Assembly (NCBI RefSeq): GCF_008124625.1
Contig: NZ_VNHM01000003.1
Location: 1 to 64,000, forward strand
Length of the DNA stretch: 64,000 bases
Direction of reading: 5' to 3'
Source: Desulfallas thermosapovorans DSM 6562
Lineage (GTDB): Bacteria > Bacillota > Desulfotomaculia > Desulfotomaculales > Desulfallaceae
Program-made: the position numbers and the translations under genes
The notes under the pieces: generated by a model
Told to the model about the DNA's origin: nothing
Database searches by the model: none
Seen by the model: the letters and a program-made list of their open reading frames with translations, nothing else
In this document: positions 1 through 8,333 of the stretch, in pieces
How the letters are laid out: each line of letters opens with the position of its first letter
Position numbering within the stretch: position 1 is the stretch's first letter

Positions 1-1
1 G

Positions 2-118
2 ATTGGGGACCATTTTTTACCTTGCCGGATCGAAATGGACCCTGACTGGGTTATATACCTTAGCAATACCCGGTTCCACCTGCATCCAAAGGCCAGTTAC
101 CGAATTCGGGTGGAATAA
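2..118 (+). CDS. C-terminal end of an unknown protein (5' end outside window)
   Basis: An open frame enters from the left edge and ends at TAA 116-118, giving about 38 residues rich in aromatic and basic positions (it includes DPDWVIYLSN and HPKASYRIRV). I do not recognise the family. A strong hairpin 40 bases downstream looks like its terminator, which is the main reason for treating this as a real gene end. It could equally be chance coding. Confidence 0.3.
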   Translation: MGDHFLPCRIEMDPDWVIYLSNTRFHLHPKASYRIRVE

Positions 119-158
119 ATATACTATACCTTGATCTTGTTTTAAGGACAAGTCCCTT

Positions 159-185
159 AAGCAGTCAGCTATTTCCTGACTGCTT
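159..185 (+). terminator. hairpin, probable terminator of the left-edge gene
   Basis: A perfect 10-bp stem (AAGCAGTCAG paired with CTGACTGCTT) encloses a 7-base loop and is followed by a modest T-rich tract (TACTTTAT). It lies just after the open frame that ends at 118. The weak T tract leaves some doubt. Confidence 0.45.
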
Positions 186-351
186 ACTTTATGGTAAAAA
201 CAGCTGCCGAAATACCGTGATTATGTGAAAACTTGGGTTCGAATATGCTTGATTAATGTGCAAAATATTGGTTTAACCCCTCGTTTTTCAACTGCTCTAT
301 TTTGCAAATGAGGTGCCGATTTAATTTGCTAATTCACACCTGCATTCACCC

Positions 352-427
352 GCTAACCGCCGGGACGCTGCGCCGGGTTGTTTATGATAATGCCCCTGAT
401 TTGGTGGCTATTTCAACTTCAACTTAG
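352..427 (+). pseudogene. 3'-tail fragment of an amidohydrolase gene
   Basis: The plus strand reads LTAGTLRRVVYDNAPDLVAI and then STST-stop. This matches the last ~25 residues of the intact amidohydrolase at 3802-4632 (LTTGTLRRVVYDNARDLVAI, STSI). No start codon or upstream domain is present, so it is a remnant. It overlaps the topB stop by 20 bases, as the intact amidohydrolase overlaps the topB-tail fragment at the other repeat copy. Confidence 0.75.
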
Positions 428-590
428 CCAGGGCTTCCGCCAGGGCGGGGTTGGTCAGCTCCCCGGAGCTACTTTGCTGGCGCAGGTATTTTTGCACATC
501 CCGCCCGGATATGCTTTGCTTTTCGTTCTTCCTTCTCTTGTTGAAGGAACTGAGTTTTTCCCGGTAGCCGCACGGGCAGACAAATATTTG
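352..590. repeat. copy A of a ~235-bp imperfect inverted repeat
   Basis: This segment holds the last ~60 codons of topB (minus strand) overlapping the last ~25 codons of an amidohydrolase reading frame (plus strand). The same composite is present in reverse orientation at about 3643-3877, with scattered mismatches (roughly nine bases in ten identical by eye). The two copies flank the body of topB, the universal stress protein gene and a DUF2935 remnant. Confidence 0.85.
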
Positions 591-2597
591 CCCTTCCCCT
601 TCACCCTGTAGGTTCAGCCGCTTGTGGCAATTGGGGCAGCGAGCGCTGGTTATTTTGCTAACCCCTTTTCGGTACCCGCACTCCCTGTCCTGGCAAACCA
701 GCAGCTTTCCTTTCTTGCCGTTAACCTCCAGCAAGCGTTTCCCGCAGCTGGGGCATTTTTCACCGGTCAGGTTGTCGTGCTTAAATCTGGCCGTACTGTT
801 TTTGATCTCATTGACAACGGCATGGGCGTAGCGTTGCATATCTTTTATGAAATTGTTTTTGTTCAGCCTGCCCCGGGCAATGGCCTCCAGTTTTTGTTCC
901 CACTGGGCGGTTAAGGACGGTGTTTTTAGTTCCGCAGGGACCAAATCAAGCAGTTGCCTGCCTTTGGAAGTGATGAATATACCCTGGCCCCTTTTTTCGA
1001 TGAGAAAATTATTAAACAATTTTTCAATTATGTCGGCCCTGGTGGCCACTGTGCCCAGCCCGCCGGTTTTGCCGATGGTTTGAATTAAATCTTTGCTTTC
1101 CCCGGCCATGTACCTGGCGGGGTTTTCCATGGCGGAAAGCAGGCTGGCTTCGTTAAAGGGATCCGGCGGCTTGGTCTCCCCCGCGGTTCGGGTCAGGTCT
1201 GACACTTTTAAAATATCGCCCTTATTTAAAACCGGTAACACCTGCTCTGCAATACTGTCACCGCTGTCCTCTTCCCCATCGAAATGGTTGTTATATACTT
1301 CTTTCCAACCCTGAGCGATAACCACCTTACCCCTGGCGACAAAAAGCTCGTTGCCGATGGTGGCCTTGACGGTGGTTTGCTCGTATTCAAAGGGAGGATA
1401 TAAAGCAGCTAAAAACCTTTTCACCACCAGGTCATATATTTTTCTTTCGGCATCGCTTAAATTGTTTAATAAAACCGGTTGCTCCGTGGGTATAACGGCA
1501 TGGTGGTCCGTCACTTTGCTGTCATCCACAAAGGATTTGTTTGCTTTTATTGTGCCCCGAAGCAGTTTGGCCGCCGGCCTGGCGTAAGGAGGCACGCTGC
1601 AGGCGGCCAGCCGTTCCTTTAAAGTATCCACCATATCCGTGGTGATAAACCTGGAGTCGGTACGGGGATAGGTCAATATTTTGTGGTGTTCGTACAGCCG
1701 TTGCATTATGGATAGCGTTTCCTTGGCTGAATAGCCAAAGATTTTGTTGGCGTCCCTTTGGAGTTCCGTCAAGTCATATAGCCGGGGAGCGAAGCTTTTT
1801 TTATAGGATTTTTCCACACCTGTAATTACCGCGTTTTTATTTTGCAGCGCTGATATTATGCTATTACATTTATCTTCGTCAAAAATTCTGGTTTCCCCGG
1901 TGTGGCTGTCCCGCCAGGTTAAGTCAATTTTACCCGCCCTGGCGGTGATGCCGTAATATTTCCGGGGCTTAAAGTTTTTAATTTCCTCCTCCCGCCGGGC
2001 AATGATGGCCAGGGTGGGGGTTTGGACCCTGCCGCAGGAAAGCTGGGCATTATGTTTGCAGGTCAAAGCCCGGGTGGCATTGATCCCCACCAGCCAGTCG
2101 GCCTCAGCCCGGGCGACGGCCGAGGCGAAGAGGTTTTCATAATCGCTGCCGTTTTTTAAATTCCTGATCCCCTCTTTGATGGCTTTGTCGGTAACCGAAG
2201 AAATCCAGAGCCGTTTCAGGGGCTTTTTTACCCCGGCCTTTTCGATAATCCACCTGGCCACCAGCTCCCCCTCCCGGCCGGCGTCGGTGGCAATGACTAT
2301 TTCCTGGACATCCTTTCTTTTCATCTGGGCGGCAACGGCATTAAACTGCTTGCCGCTCTGTTTAATCACCACCAGCTTTAAGCGGGTGGGCAAAATGGGC
2401 AGGTCCTCCAGCCGCCAGGTGCTAAATTTGGGATCATAGGTTTCGGGATCGGCCAGGGTCACCAGGTGGCCCAGTGCCCAGGTAACGATATATTTATCCC
2501 CTTCCAAATACCCGTGTCCCTTTTTATGGCAGTTCAGAACCCGGGCCAGATCCTGGCCCACCGAGGGTTTCTCCGCCAAAAGTAACACTTTACTCAT
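408..2597 (-). CDS. topB: DNA topoisomerase III
   Basis: Type IA topoisomerase of 729 residues that cuts and passes single DNA strands to decatenate replication and recombination intermediates. The Toprim domain covers about residues 1-140 (start MSKVLLLAEKPSVGQDLARV, metal-binding region ATDAGREGE as in the Bacillus enzyme). The catalytic tyrosine lies in ILTYPRTDSRF, and two C-terminal zinc ribbons follow (CPSCGKR with CQDRECG; CPNCHKR with CPCG). An in-frame extension reaches 2720, but ATG 2597 has a good GGAAAGG site and matches the family start. The last ~60 codons lie in an inverted repeat whose second copy is at 3643-3821. Confidence 0.96.
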   Translation of the reverse strand: MSKVLLLAEKPSVGQDLARVLNCHKKGHGYLEGDKYIVTWALGHLVTLADPETYDPKFSTWRLEDLPILPTRLKLVVIKQSGKQFNAVAAQMKRKDVQEIVIATDAGREGELVARWIIEKAGVKKPLKRLWISSVTDKAIKEGIRNLKNGSDYENLFASAVARAEADWLVGINATRALTCKHNAQLSCGRVQTPTLAIIARREEEIKNFKPRKYYGITARAGKIDLTWRDSHTGETRIFDEDKCNSIISALQNKNAVITGVEKSYKKSFAPRLYDLTELQRDANKIFGYSAKETLSIMQRLYEHHKILTYPRTDSRFITTDMVDTLKERLAACSVPPYARPAAKLLRGTIKANKSFVDDSKVTDHHAVIPTEQPVLLNNLSDAERKIYDLVVKRFLAALYPPFEYEQTTVKATIGNELFVARGKVVIAQGWKEVYNNHFDGEEDSGDSIAEQVLPVLNKGDILKVSDLTRTAGETKPPDPFNEASLLSAMENPARYMAGESKDLIQTIGKTGGLGTVATRADIIEKLFNNFLIEKRGQGIFITSKGRQLLDLVPAELKTPSLTAQWEQKLEAIARGRLNKNNFIKDMQRYAHAVVNEIKNSTARFKHDNLTGEKCPSCGKRLLEVNGKKGKLLVCQDRECGYRKGVSKITSARCPNCHKRLNLQGEGEGQIFVCPCGYREKLSSFNKRRKNEKQSISGRDVQKYLRQQSSSGELTNPALAEALAKLKLK

Positions 2598-2734
2598 ATT
2601 AACAATCCTTTCCATGCATAGGAAACGGTTTTTGCACAGCTCTTTGCGTGCGTTTGTTATATCAGGTGTAAAATGTAACAGGATTATAACAATGTATTTT
2701 ATCCCAGGGGGATATACCACGTCAATAAAAGCAC

Positions 2735-2779
2735 GGGGCGATTAATTTGTTTTATTAAAAAAAACAAATTAATCGCCCC
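2735..2779 (-). terminator. 19-bp stem terminator after the universal stress protein gene
   Basis: A perfect 19-bp inverted repeat (GGGGCGATTAATTTGTTTT and its complement) with a 7-base loop lies between the end of the usp gene and the topB start. Its AT-rich lower stem and loop give U tracts on either strand. It probably separates the two genes, which lie in the same direction. Confidence 0.7.
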
Positions 2780-2839
2780 TGTCTTGTTGATATGCTTAAG
2801 GTTAGTCTTGGTTTGCATTAGTCTTCCACCCGGGGTAGT

Positions 2840-3283
2840 CTACCTGATTACCAGTACCGGGCACTTGGAACGCCGCACGACCCTCTGGCTGACGCTGCCC
2901 AGCAGCCAGTTTTCTACGTCATCCAGTCCCCTGCTGCCTATGACGATCAGGTCATAATTCCCGTTGCAAGCTTCTTTGATTATTTCCCCGGCAGGATCAC
3001 CCCAAACCGCTCTTTTTTGCCATTTAATTGAATGGGAAGCGCATTTTGAGGTAGCCTCTTGAAACAGTCTGGCGGCAAACCCTTCGATTTGTTCTTTTAA
3101 CTGGTAATAAAGGCTGCCCAGTTTACCGCTTAGAGATTCAAATTTATCGGCGGGGATGGGCATTTGCATCACATGGAAAAGCAACAAATCGGCCTGGTAA
3201 TCCTCTGCCAGCCTTATAGCTGCGTCCAGGGCATTTTGGGATGGTTGAGAGCCGTCCAGGGCAACTAAAATCTTTTTAAACAT
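2840..3283 (-). CDS. universal stress protein, UspA family
   Basis: A 147-residue single-domain Usp protein, the usual length. The N-terminal strand is KILVALDGSQPSQNALDAAI. The ATP-binding signature G-x2-G-x9-G-S is present near the C-terminus as GSRGLDDVENWLLGS, so nucleotide binding is expected. The start ATG at 3283 follows a strong AAGGAGG site. The role is cytoplasmic stress or energy-state response; a specific partner cannot be inferred. It is single-gene, with its own terminator downstream. Confidence 0.92.
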   Translation of the reverse strand: MFKKILVALDGSQPSQNALDAAIRLAEDYQADLLLFHVMQMPIPADKFESLSGKLGSLYYQLKEQIEGFAARLFQEATSKCASHSIKWQKRAVWGDPAGEIIKEACNGNYDLIVIGSRGLDDVENWLLGSVSQRVVRRSKCPVLVIR

Positions 3284-3324
3284 TTGTGTTAAACCTCCTT
3301 ATCAGGAAGAAAACATGGAAAGAA

Positions 3325-3590
3325 AACTTTAACTGGCCTGACCACTTAACCCGCCCCGGCTACAGCAAAGGCGGAATTTTTAAACAGCACCAACAACCGG
3401 CTTAACACTTTAACAGGTACTACCAGTATGGTAACATGTACCATATTTAACGTCAACCGTAAAACATGCAAATTAACACTTAATTTCGTAAATTCAAAAA
3501 GCCTGTACAATTCCAAAAAAACATTCCGATTCCCCGCGTTTGTGGTTTATGATTACATGCGAGTGTAATGTGGTAAATAACGGCTGTTTA
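3325..3590. repeat. degraded direct copy of the DUF2935 gene end and its downstream region
   Basis: This stretch matches about 4693-5030 in the same orientation. Shared blocks include AACCCGCCCCGG near 3350/4730, the CCATAT-TTAACGTCAACCG region near 3440/4885, and AATTTCGTAAATTCAAAAA near 3483/4918. An ~80-base length difference lies in the middle. Similarity is lower than for other duplications here, suggesting an older event. Confidence 0.65.
3481..3590 (-). pseudogene. 3'-tail remnant of a DUF2935 gene
   Basis: The minus strand ends in the same FLNLRN-stop as the intact DUF2935 gene at 4916-5353. Upstream it can be aligned only with frameshifts, and several codons have changed. No intact reading frame or start exists. 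It sits directly next to the topB-tail remnant at 3643. Confidence 0.6.
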
Positions 3591-3642
3591 CAAAAAAGTT
3601 ACAAAAAAGGACGCAGCTATCAGGCTGGCGGTAATTGAAAAG

Positions 3643-3821
3643 TTTTTGTCTACCCGTGCGGGTACCGGGAAAAGCTCAGCTCCTTCAACAAGAGAAGGAA
3701 AGACGAAAAGCAAAGCATATCCAGGCGGGATGTGCAAAAATTCCTGCGGCAGCAAAACAATTCCGGGGAGTTGACCAACCCCGCCCTGGCGGAGGCCCTG
3801 GCTAAATTGAAGTTGAAATAG
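3643..3821 (+). pseudogene. 3'-tail fragment of topB
   Basis: Reads PCGYREKLSSFNKRRKDEK and so on to LAEALAKLKLK-stop, about 59 codons matching the TopB C-terminus with a handful of substitutions (for example GRDVQKYLRQQ becomes RRDVQKFLRQQ). The frame is intact but has no upstream coding part. If the segment between the inverted repeats flipped, this tail would complete topB on the plus strand. Confidence 0.8.
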
Positions 3822-3877
3822 CCACCAAATCGCGAGCATTATCATAAACAACCCGGCGCAGAGTCCCGGTTGTTAAG
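3643..3877. repeat. copy B of the ~235-bp inverted repeat
   Basis: Reverse-orientation partner of 352-590. On the plus strand it carries the topB tail, and on the minus strand the 3' end of the intact amidohydrolase gene. Both tails overlap convergently by about 20 bases, as in copy A. Confidence 0.85.
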
Positions 3878-4632
3878 CCCAGCCCGCGGAGAATCTCCAG
3901 CCCGGATTCCAATTGATGCTCAATGATGGGAAAATCGCTGCCGTACAAAAACCGGTGGGGGTGGCGCTCCATAAATTCTACCAGGCGTTCAACCGGCAGG
4001 TCGATCTGCCCTGCACCCATAACCCAGGAAGTATCGAGGTAAACGTTGGGGTACCTTTCCACCAGGGAAAAGGCCTTATCAAGCTCATAATAACCCAGGT
4101 GGGGAATAACCACCTTCAATTCGGGCCATTTTTCCATGACCCTTTCCATGTGATCAAGTCCCAGCAGGGGATCGGTTTGTGAATAAGGCGCGGTACCGGC
4201 ATGGATGATCACAGGCTTTTGCCGCTCCGCCGCCGCCCGGAAAACCGGCTCCAGTGCCGGGTCGTCAGCAGCGTATTGCTGCACCGCCAGTTGCAACTTA
4301 AAGCCGGCAAACTGCCAGTCATCCAGCACCGTGGACATCACCCGCTCCAGATTGTGGTCCCGGGGGTGAATGCAGGCAAAGGGTATAAAACAATCATACC
4401 GCCGGCATACATCCCGCACCCAGCGGTTTAACTCCAGCGACATATCGGGTTTGTGGGCGTAAGTCAACAAAAAGGCGCGCTCCACCCCCATCCCCCGCAG
4501 GGAAGCAACGTATCTATCCAATTCCCAGCCCGCATAGGGTATTTTCCAGCCAACATTGGCGAACCAGCGCCATATGGCGTCAAATAACCGCTGCGGAAAA
4601 AAGTGCACGTGGGCGTCCCAGATTTTTTCCAT
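3802..4632 (-). CDS. amidohydrolase (TIM-barrel metal-dependent hydrolase, COG2159-like)
   Basis: A 276-residue protein of the amidohydrolase-2 family, which includes decarboxylases and lactonases related to ACMSD. The metal-binding HxH is at the N-terminus (WDAHVHFFP), a barrel His in VIIHAGT, another in VIPHLGYYE, and the terminal-strand Asp in YGSDFPI. Substrate unknown. ATG 4632 follows GGTGGTGAAATC; a longer in-frame start at 4665 has no family support. Its 3' end overlaps the topB-tail remnant by 20 bases, and a copy of its own tail lies at 352-427. Confidence 0.85.
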   Translation of the reverse strand: MEKIWDAHVHFFPQRLFDAIWRWFANVGWKIPYAGWELDRYVASLRGMGVERAFLLTYAHKPDMSLELNRWVRDVCRRYDCFIPFACIHPRDHNLERVMSTVLDDWQFAGFKLQLAVQQYAADDPALEPVFRAAAERQKPVIIHAGTAPYSQTDPLLGLDHMERVMEKWPELKVVIPHLGYYELDKAFSLVERYPNVYLDTSWVMGAGQIDLPVERLVEFMERHPHRFLYGSDFPIIEHQLESGLEILRGLGLTTGTLRRVVYDNARDLVAISTSI

Positions 4633-4692
4633 GATTTCACCACCCGTAAATTTTGACTCCCCCAAAATAAGAAAGGGGCCTCTTATAGAGCA

Positions 4693-5030
4693 CCCCCGTT
4701 TACAACTTTAATTGGTCTGATCATTTAACCCGCCCCGGTTACAGCAAAGGTTTGCGGAGCTATTTAACCGGTTACTAAAAATCACCAGCTTACCGTTTTA
4801 AGAAACTGTTCATTTGAGCCAGTGCCTGCTTTTCGAACAAACTCTTTAATATGCATTATCATTATGGTAGCACGCACCATATTGTACGTCAACCGCAAAG
4901 TATGCAAATTGGCACTCAATTTCGTAAATTCAAAAAAGCTTGCACTACCCCTACGTAATATTCTGATTCCCTGCGTATGTGGTTTATGACTACCTGCGCC
5001 ACCGGATTATTGCGAATAACAGCACTGTTG
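4693..5030. repeat. parent copy of the DUF2935-end direct repeat
   Basis: Contains the 3' end of the intact DUF2935 gene and its downstream spacer. It is repeated in degraded form at 3325-3590. The two copies flank the amidohydrolase gene plus the topB-tail remnant. Confidence 0.6.
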
Positions 5031-5353
5031 GCAGACAGTTCATTTAAAAACTCAACGAATTTCCGGCTTTGATCTACAGCATAATGTATAAACTGAATTA
5101 TTTGCTGTTCCAGGGCATGATTTATATTGTAATTGGACCTGATGACTGCTTCTATATACTGCACCGCAATTGCTTGTGTTTGGGCAAGGGCCCGTTCCCA
5201 TTCCTGCAGCAGCTGTACATATTGTGGTTCCAAATTTGGCACTACCTGCCGGATAACCACTGTGTGCTCCGCCTCTTGTTGCTTCCAGAATCCGGTTTCG
5301 TCAAGCACCCTGAGCAGGTTTTTATCTCCATAATAGTATTGCAAAATAATCAT
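4916..5353 (-). CDS. DUF2935 family protein
   Basis: A 145-residue, mostly helical protein with an early QQEAEHTVVIRQVVP segment and a C-terminal RRESEYYVGVVQAFL. Conserved Glu/His pairs of this kind (EAEH, RRESEYY) resemble a four-helix metal-binding bundle, and DUF2935 proteins are typical of spore-forming Firmicutes. The function is not established. The gene stands alone. Its 3' end has been duplicated at 3481-3590. Confidence 0.75.
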   Translation of the reverse strand: MIILQYYYGDKNLLRVLDETGFWKQQEAEHTVVIRQVVPNLEPQYVQLLQEWERALAQTQAIAVQYIEAVIRSNYNINHALEQQIIQFIHYAVDQSRKFVEFLNELSANSAVIRNNPVAQVVINHIRRESEYYVGVVQAFLNLRN

Positions 5354-5433
5354 CCTTCCATATAAAATCTATTTCTACCATAATATTGTCACATGGGCGG
5401 GATGTGCCAAATTCCGCTGGATATACAAAACCA

Positions 5434-5472
5434 TAAAAAAACAGCCATATTCCCCCCAAGGGGACATGACTG
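5434..5472 (-). terminator. terminator after the MscS gene
   Basis: On the minus strand a stem (CAGTCATGTCCCC against GGGGAATATGGCTG, with small mismatches) is followed by seven T residues. It lies about 40 bases past the stop of the MscS gene, as expected of a rho-independent terminator. Confidence 0.7.
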
Positions 5473-5508
5473 CCCTTTGGCCGGCACCATGAAATTTATT
5501 AATACTGG

Positions 5509-6324
5509 CTAACTACTCCCCACCGCAGGCTCAAAACCCCGGGCGGTTTTAATGTTAATCTGCGGGTAAGCCAGGGCAATTCCGGCGTCCTGGAAGTATT
5601 CCAAAATTACCCGCCTGAATTCCCGTTCCAAAAACCAGTAATAGGCAGGTTCAACCACGGCGATCACCGTGAAAACCACTCCCCGCTCGTCCTTGTTGAT
5701 GTCCGTGATGCCATAAATTTGGGGCGGCTCAACGAAGGAACCGTTTTCCTGCTTGATCAGCTTATCGGCATGCTCACCGGTGATGTGCCGGCACACCCTC
5801 TCCAGTGTGCCGAACACCCTTTGCAAATTTTCCTCAAAGGGAACCGCAACCGAGACAACGGTCCGCAAATGGCCACGATTATAATTTCTAACTGTTTTAA
5901 TTTCCGAGTTGGCAATATAGAATTTTTTGCCGCTCCATTCCCGGATGGTGGTTAAACGCAACCCCAGTTCCTCCACCGTTCCGGCGACCTGATCGTTGAC
6001 TTCGATAAAGTCACCCACATGGAACTGGTCCTCAAACATAATAAAAAAACCGGTAATAATATCCTTGACCAGGTTTTGCGCGCCAAAACCCACGGCCAAC
6101 CCCACAATACCGGCACTGGCCAGCATGGGTGTAATGTTAATCTCAAAAACGGCCAGCATGGTCAGGACGGCCACAATATAGATGACGTAACGGGTTCCCG
6201 AAAGCAGCAGTGTCTTTAAGGTATTGGCTTTATTAAGGTCTCCGGTAGCCCTGTCAAATATTTTATTTACCAGGGCAACTCGCAGTTTTAGCAATAGGTA
6301 GGTAATAAATAAAATAATACCCAC
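5509..6324 (-). CDS. small-conductance mechanosensitive channel, MscS family
   Basis: Membrane channel that opens under tension to release solutes after hypo-osmotic shock. The pore helix region (PMLASAGIVGLAVGFGAQNLVKDII) and the beta domain (GDFIEVNDQVAGTVEELGLRLT) are typical. The GTG at 6324 lacks a clear ribosome site. The frame stays open upstream to 6414 and encodes a plausible first membrane segment (FQFFLTKALYVGIILFI). A GGTGAGG site precedes an ATT codon at 6414, so the true start may be a rare non-AUG codon further upstream. It lies near an osmolyte transporter gene pair. Confidence 0.88.
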   Translation of the reverse strand: MGIILFITYLLLKLRVALVNKIFDRATGDLNKANTLKTLLLSGTRYVIYIVAVLTMLAVFEINITPMLASAGIVGLAVGFGAQNLVKDIITGFFIMFEDQFHVGDFIEVNDQVAGTVEELGLRLTTIREWSGKKFYIANSEIKTVRNYNRGHLRTVVSVAVPFEENLQRVFGTLERVCRHITGEHADKLIKQENGSFVEPPQIYGITDINKDERGVVFTVIAVVEPAYYWFLEREFRRVILEYFQDAGIALAYPQINIKTARGFEPAVGSS

Positions 6325-6568
6325 GTATAAGGCTTTAGTTAAAAAAAATTGAAAGTTCTCTTCGACGTACTTTAAAACAATCTGGTACTGCCCCTGCCAA
6401 AAATTAGCAAAAATTTACCTCACCCCCGATGGTAGCTCCAAAATATCACACACGGTTAATGTTAATTTGTTGGTTAACCATGGTCAGCTAGAATTTTATA
6501 TTATGCCGGCGCAATACGTCAAGAAAGCTGAGGAATTACATCCTTCACCAACAGCCGGCCGGGTCACT

Positions 6569-7135
6569 TCAGGCAAATATATCCTTTAACGCCAGCCCCA
6601 AATCACCGAAAATACCGGGTTCAATGTGCCCGTCCACATGTGTTTTGGGTGCCCCGTACTCGTTACCACACAATTTATAAACCATGACCTCCTGTTGCTG
6701 GTAATTTACAATCCAATACTCCCTCACACCGTATTTTTCATAAATATGCAGCTTTTTAACGTAATCCATGGACGGCCTCGATGGTGACACGATTTCTACT
6801 ATCAGGTCCGGGGCACCAAGACAATATTTTTCTTTAAGTTTAAAATTGTCACACACGACAAAAATATCGGGCTGCACAATGGTGGAGGTATCCCCTATGT
6901 CCTTTATGTCCCCGGGCAACAGTACATCGCAGGGTGCGCTGATAACCTCGCACCCGCTACCTTTTAATCGTTCCACAAGCAGCAACAGTACATTGCGCAA
7001 AACCAGCTGGTGCCGAACAGTGGGCGCGGGAGTCATTGCAAACAGTTCACCGTTTATTATTTCGCAACTACAATCGGGTAGTTGCAAATAATCCCTGTAA
7101 GAATATCGTGCCGGAATCTGACTTGCCTGTGGCAT
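6569..7135 (-). CDS. Uma2-family putative endonuclease (DUF820)
   Basis: A 188-residue Uma2 protein with the PD-(D/E)XK fold layout: EIINGELF near the N-terminus, then VQPDIFVV, and APDLIVEIVSPS as the catalytic D-x(n)-E-x-V segment, followed by YEKYGVREYWIV. The biological role of Uma2 proteins is unclear; they are abundant in cyanobacteria and some Firmicutes and often occur as single genes, as here. ATG 7135 follows GGGAGGTGGTGGG. Confidence 0.88.
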   Translation of the reverse strand: MPQASQIPARYSYRDYLQLPDCSCEIINGELFAMTPAPTVRHQLVLRNVLLLLVERLKGSGCEVISAPCDVLLPGDIKDIGDTSTIVQPDIFVVCDNFKLKEKYCLGAPDLIVEIVSPSRPSMDYVKKLHIYEKYGVREYWIVNYQQQEVMVYKLCGNEYGAPKTHVDGHIEPGIFGDLGLALKDIFA

Positions 7136-7231
7136 TTACCCACCACCTCCCTCTTGAATATTTTACCACAATAGCGGTTTTTCAAATAGCTGTTTGTGCC
7201 GCCAAGCATTACCGTAAAGCCGCAAGTACGC

Positions 7232-7257
7232 AAAAAGGCGCCAAACAGCGCCCTTTT
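7232..7257 (-). terminator. terminator after the betaine-type permease gene
   Basis: On the minus strand AAAAGGGCGC-TGTTT-GGCGCCTTTTT forms a short GC stem with one bulge and ends in a T run, 15 bases past the permease stop. Confidence 0.65.
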
Positions 7258-7270
7258 ATTCTGCCCTTTT

Positions 7271-8137
7271 TTAATCATTGCTTCCTGGTAAGGATGTCTT
7301 TTGATTGCCCAATCCTTGCAGCAACCGGTCAATGACAATAGCCAGAATAACAATGCAAATACCGGCTTCGAGACCACGCCCGATATCAATCCGGCCAATT
7401 GCGATCAGTACCGGTTCACCTAAGCCGCGCGCTCCAATCATCGACGCAATAACCACCATCGCCAGTGCCATCATGGTTGTTTGGTTAACCCCCGACATTA
7501 TACTTGGCATGGCAAGCGGTAGCTGTATTTTAAACAACAATTGCATCCTGGTAGCACCAAAAGCTTTGCCCGCTTCTATCACATCGCTGGAGACTTGTTT
7601 TATACCAAGATTGGTAAGACGTATAATTGGAGGTAAAGCGTATATAAGGGTAGCGAATATCCCCGGAACTTTTCCCAGGCCGAAAAACATTAATGCCGGA
7701 ATTAAATAAACAAAACTGGGCATAGTCTGCATAGCGTCCAGAATAGGCCTCAGAAAAGCCTCGAGTTTAGGATGTGAGGCCATTAAAATCCCTATAGGAA
7801 TTCCCATAATTATAGCAATAAATACTGCTACACCTACAATAGCCAGGGTTTGCATCATTAAATCCCACATGCCTAAACTACCGACTACGGTGAGCATAAT
7901 TCCCATCACCGCACCGGTTAGCCAGGATTTAGTAGCCCGGCGACCCAAGATAATCACCAATACCACCACAAGCCACCAGGGAACCCAAAGTAAAAAGGAT
8001 TCGATTAACATGAGCATCCCCAGTATCATAGTGGATATATAATCAAAAACCGCGCTGTATTTAACTAATACCATGTCCATAAAATCGTTTACGGAAGGGG
8101 CTATAGAAAAACGCAAAAAATCAGGAAAAACATTCAT
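7271..8137 (-). CDS. glycine betaine/proline-type ABC transporter permease (OpuAB/ProW-like)
   Basis: A 288-residue inner-membrane permease with about six to seven hydrophobic segments. The BPD_transp_1 coupling loop is EAGKAFGATRMQLLFKIQLPLAMPSIMSG, close to ProW/OpuAB. It should import a quaternary amine osmolyte with the binding protein encoded just upstream. No ATP-binding subunit is adjacent, so it must borrow one from elsewhere or be non-functional. ATG 8137 is preferred; an in-frame GTG at 8152 is possible. Both starts have weak ribosome sites. Confidence 0.88.
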   Translation of the reverse strand: MNVFPDFLRFSIAPSVNDFMDMVLVKYSAVFDYISTMILGMLMLIESFLLWVPWWLVVVLVIILGRRATKSWLTGAVMGIMLTVVGSLGMWDLMMQTLAIVGVAVFIAIIMGIPIGILMASHPKLEAFLRPILDAMQTMPSFVYLIPALMFFGLGKVPGIFATLIYALPPIIRLTNLGIKQVSSDVIEAGKAFGATRMQLLFKIQLPLAMPSIMSGVNQTTMMALAMVVIASMIGARGLGEPVLIAIGRIDIGRGLEAGICIVILAIVIDRLLQGLGNQKTSLPGSND

Positions 8138-8192
8138 ATACCTGTAATACACCCCATTTAAAAATTATTGCAGCGGGCTAAGGGAAGATTAA

Positions 8193-8227
8193 GCAGTACG
8201 GATTTTGGGGACCGTACTGCTTTTTTT
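8193..8227. terminator. hairpin between binding-protein and permease genes
   Basis: A 9-bp perfect stem (GCAGTACGG/CCGTACTGC) is followed by seven T residues on the plus strand, although both flanking genes are on the minus strand. On the minus strand the trailing tract is poorer (TTAATCTT). It may act as a processing or attenuation element that lowers permease expression relative to the binding protein. Confidence 0.4.
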
Positions 8228-8284
8228 GTACTTTGGGAAATTATGCTTGCCATATTTAAGGCAAGTACTAAGGATTAAAGCACT

Positions 8285-8326
8285 GAAAAGCGCGCACGAA
8301 AGGGAACTACAATGGGCGCGCTTTTC
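8285..8326 (-). terminator. hairpin after the binding-protein gene
   Basis: An 11-bp perfect inverted repeat (GAAAAGCGCGC/GCGCGCTTTTC) lies just past the stop of the binding-protein gene. On the minus strand it ends in TTTT. It likely protects the 3' end of the binding-protein message or partly terminates it. Confidence 0.5.
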
Positions 8327-8333
8327 TTGATAG

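Noticed and set aside
2176-2439. Toprim Gly (ATDAGREGE) in TopB as a lost catalytic residue
   Set aside because: The Bacillus TopB sequence, as I recall it, has the same AGREGE, so this is normal for the family.
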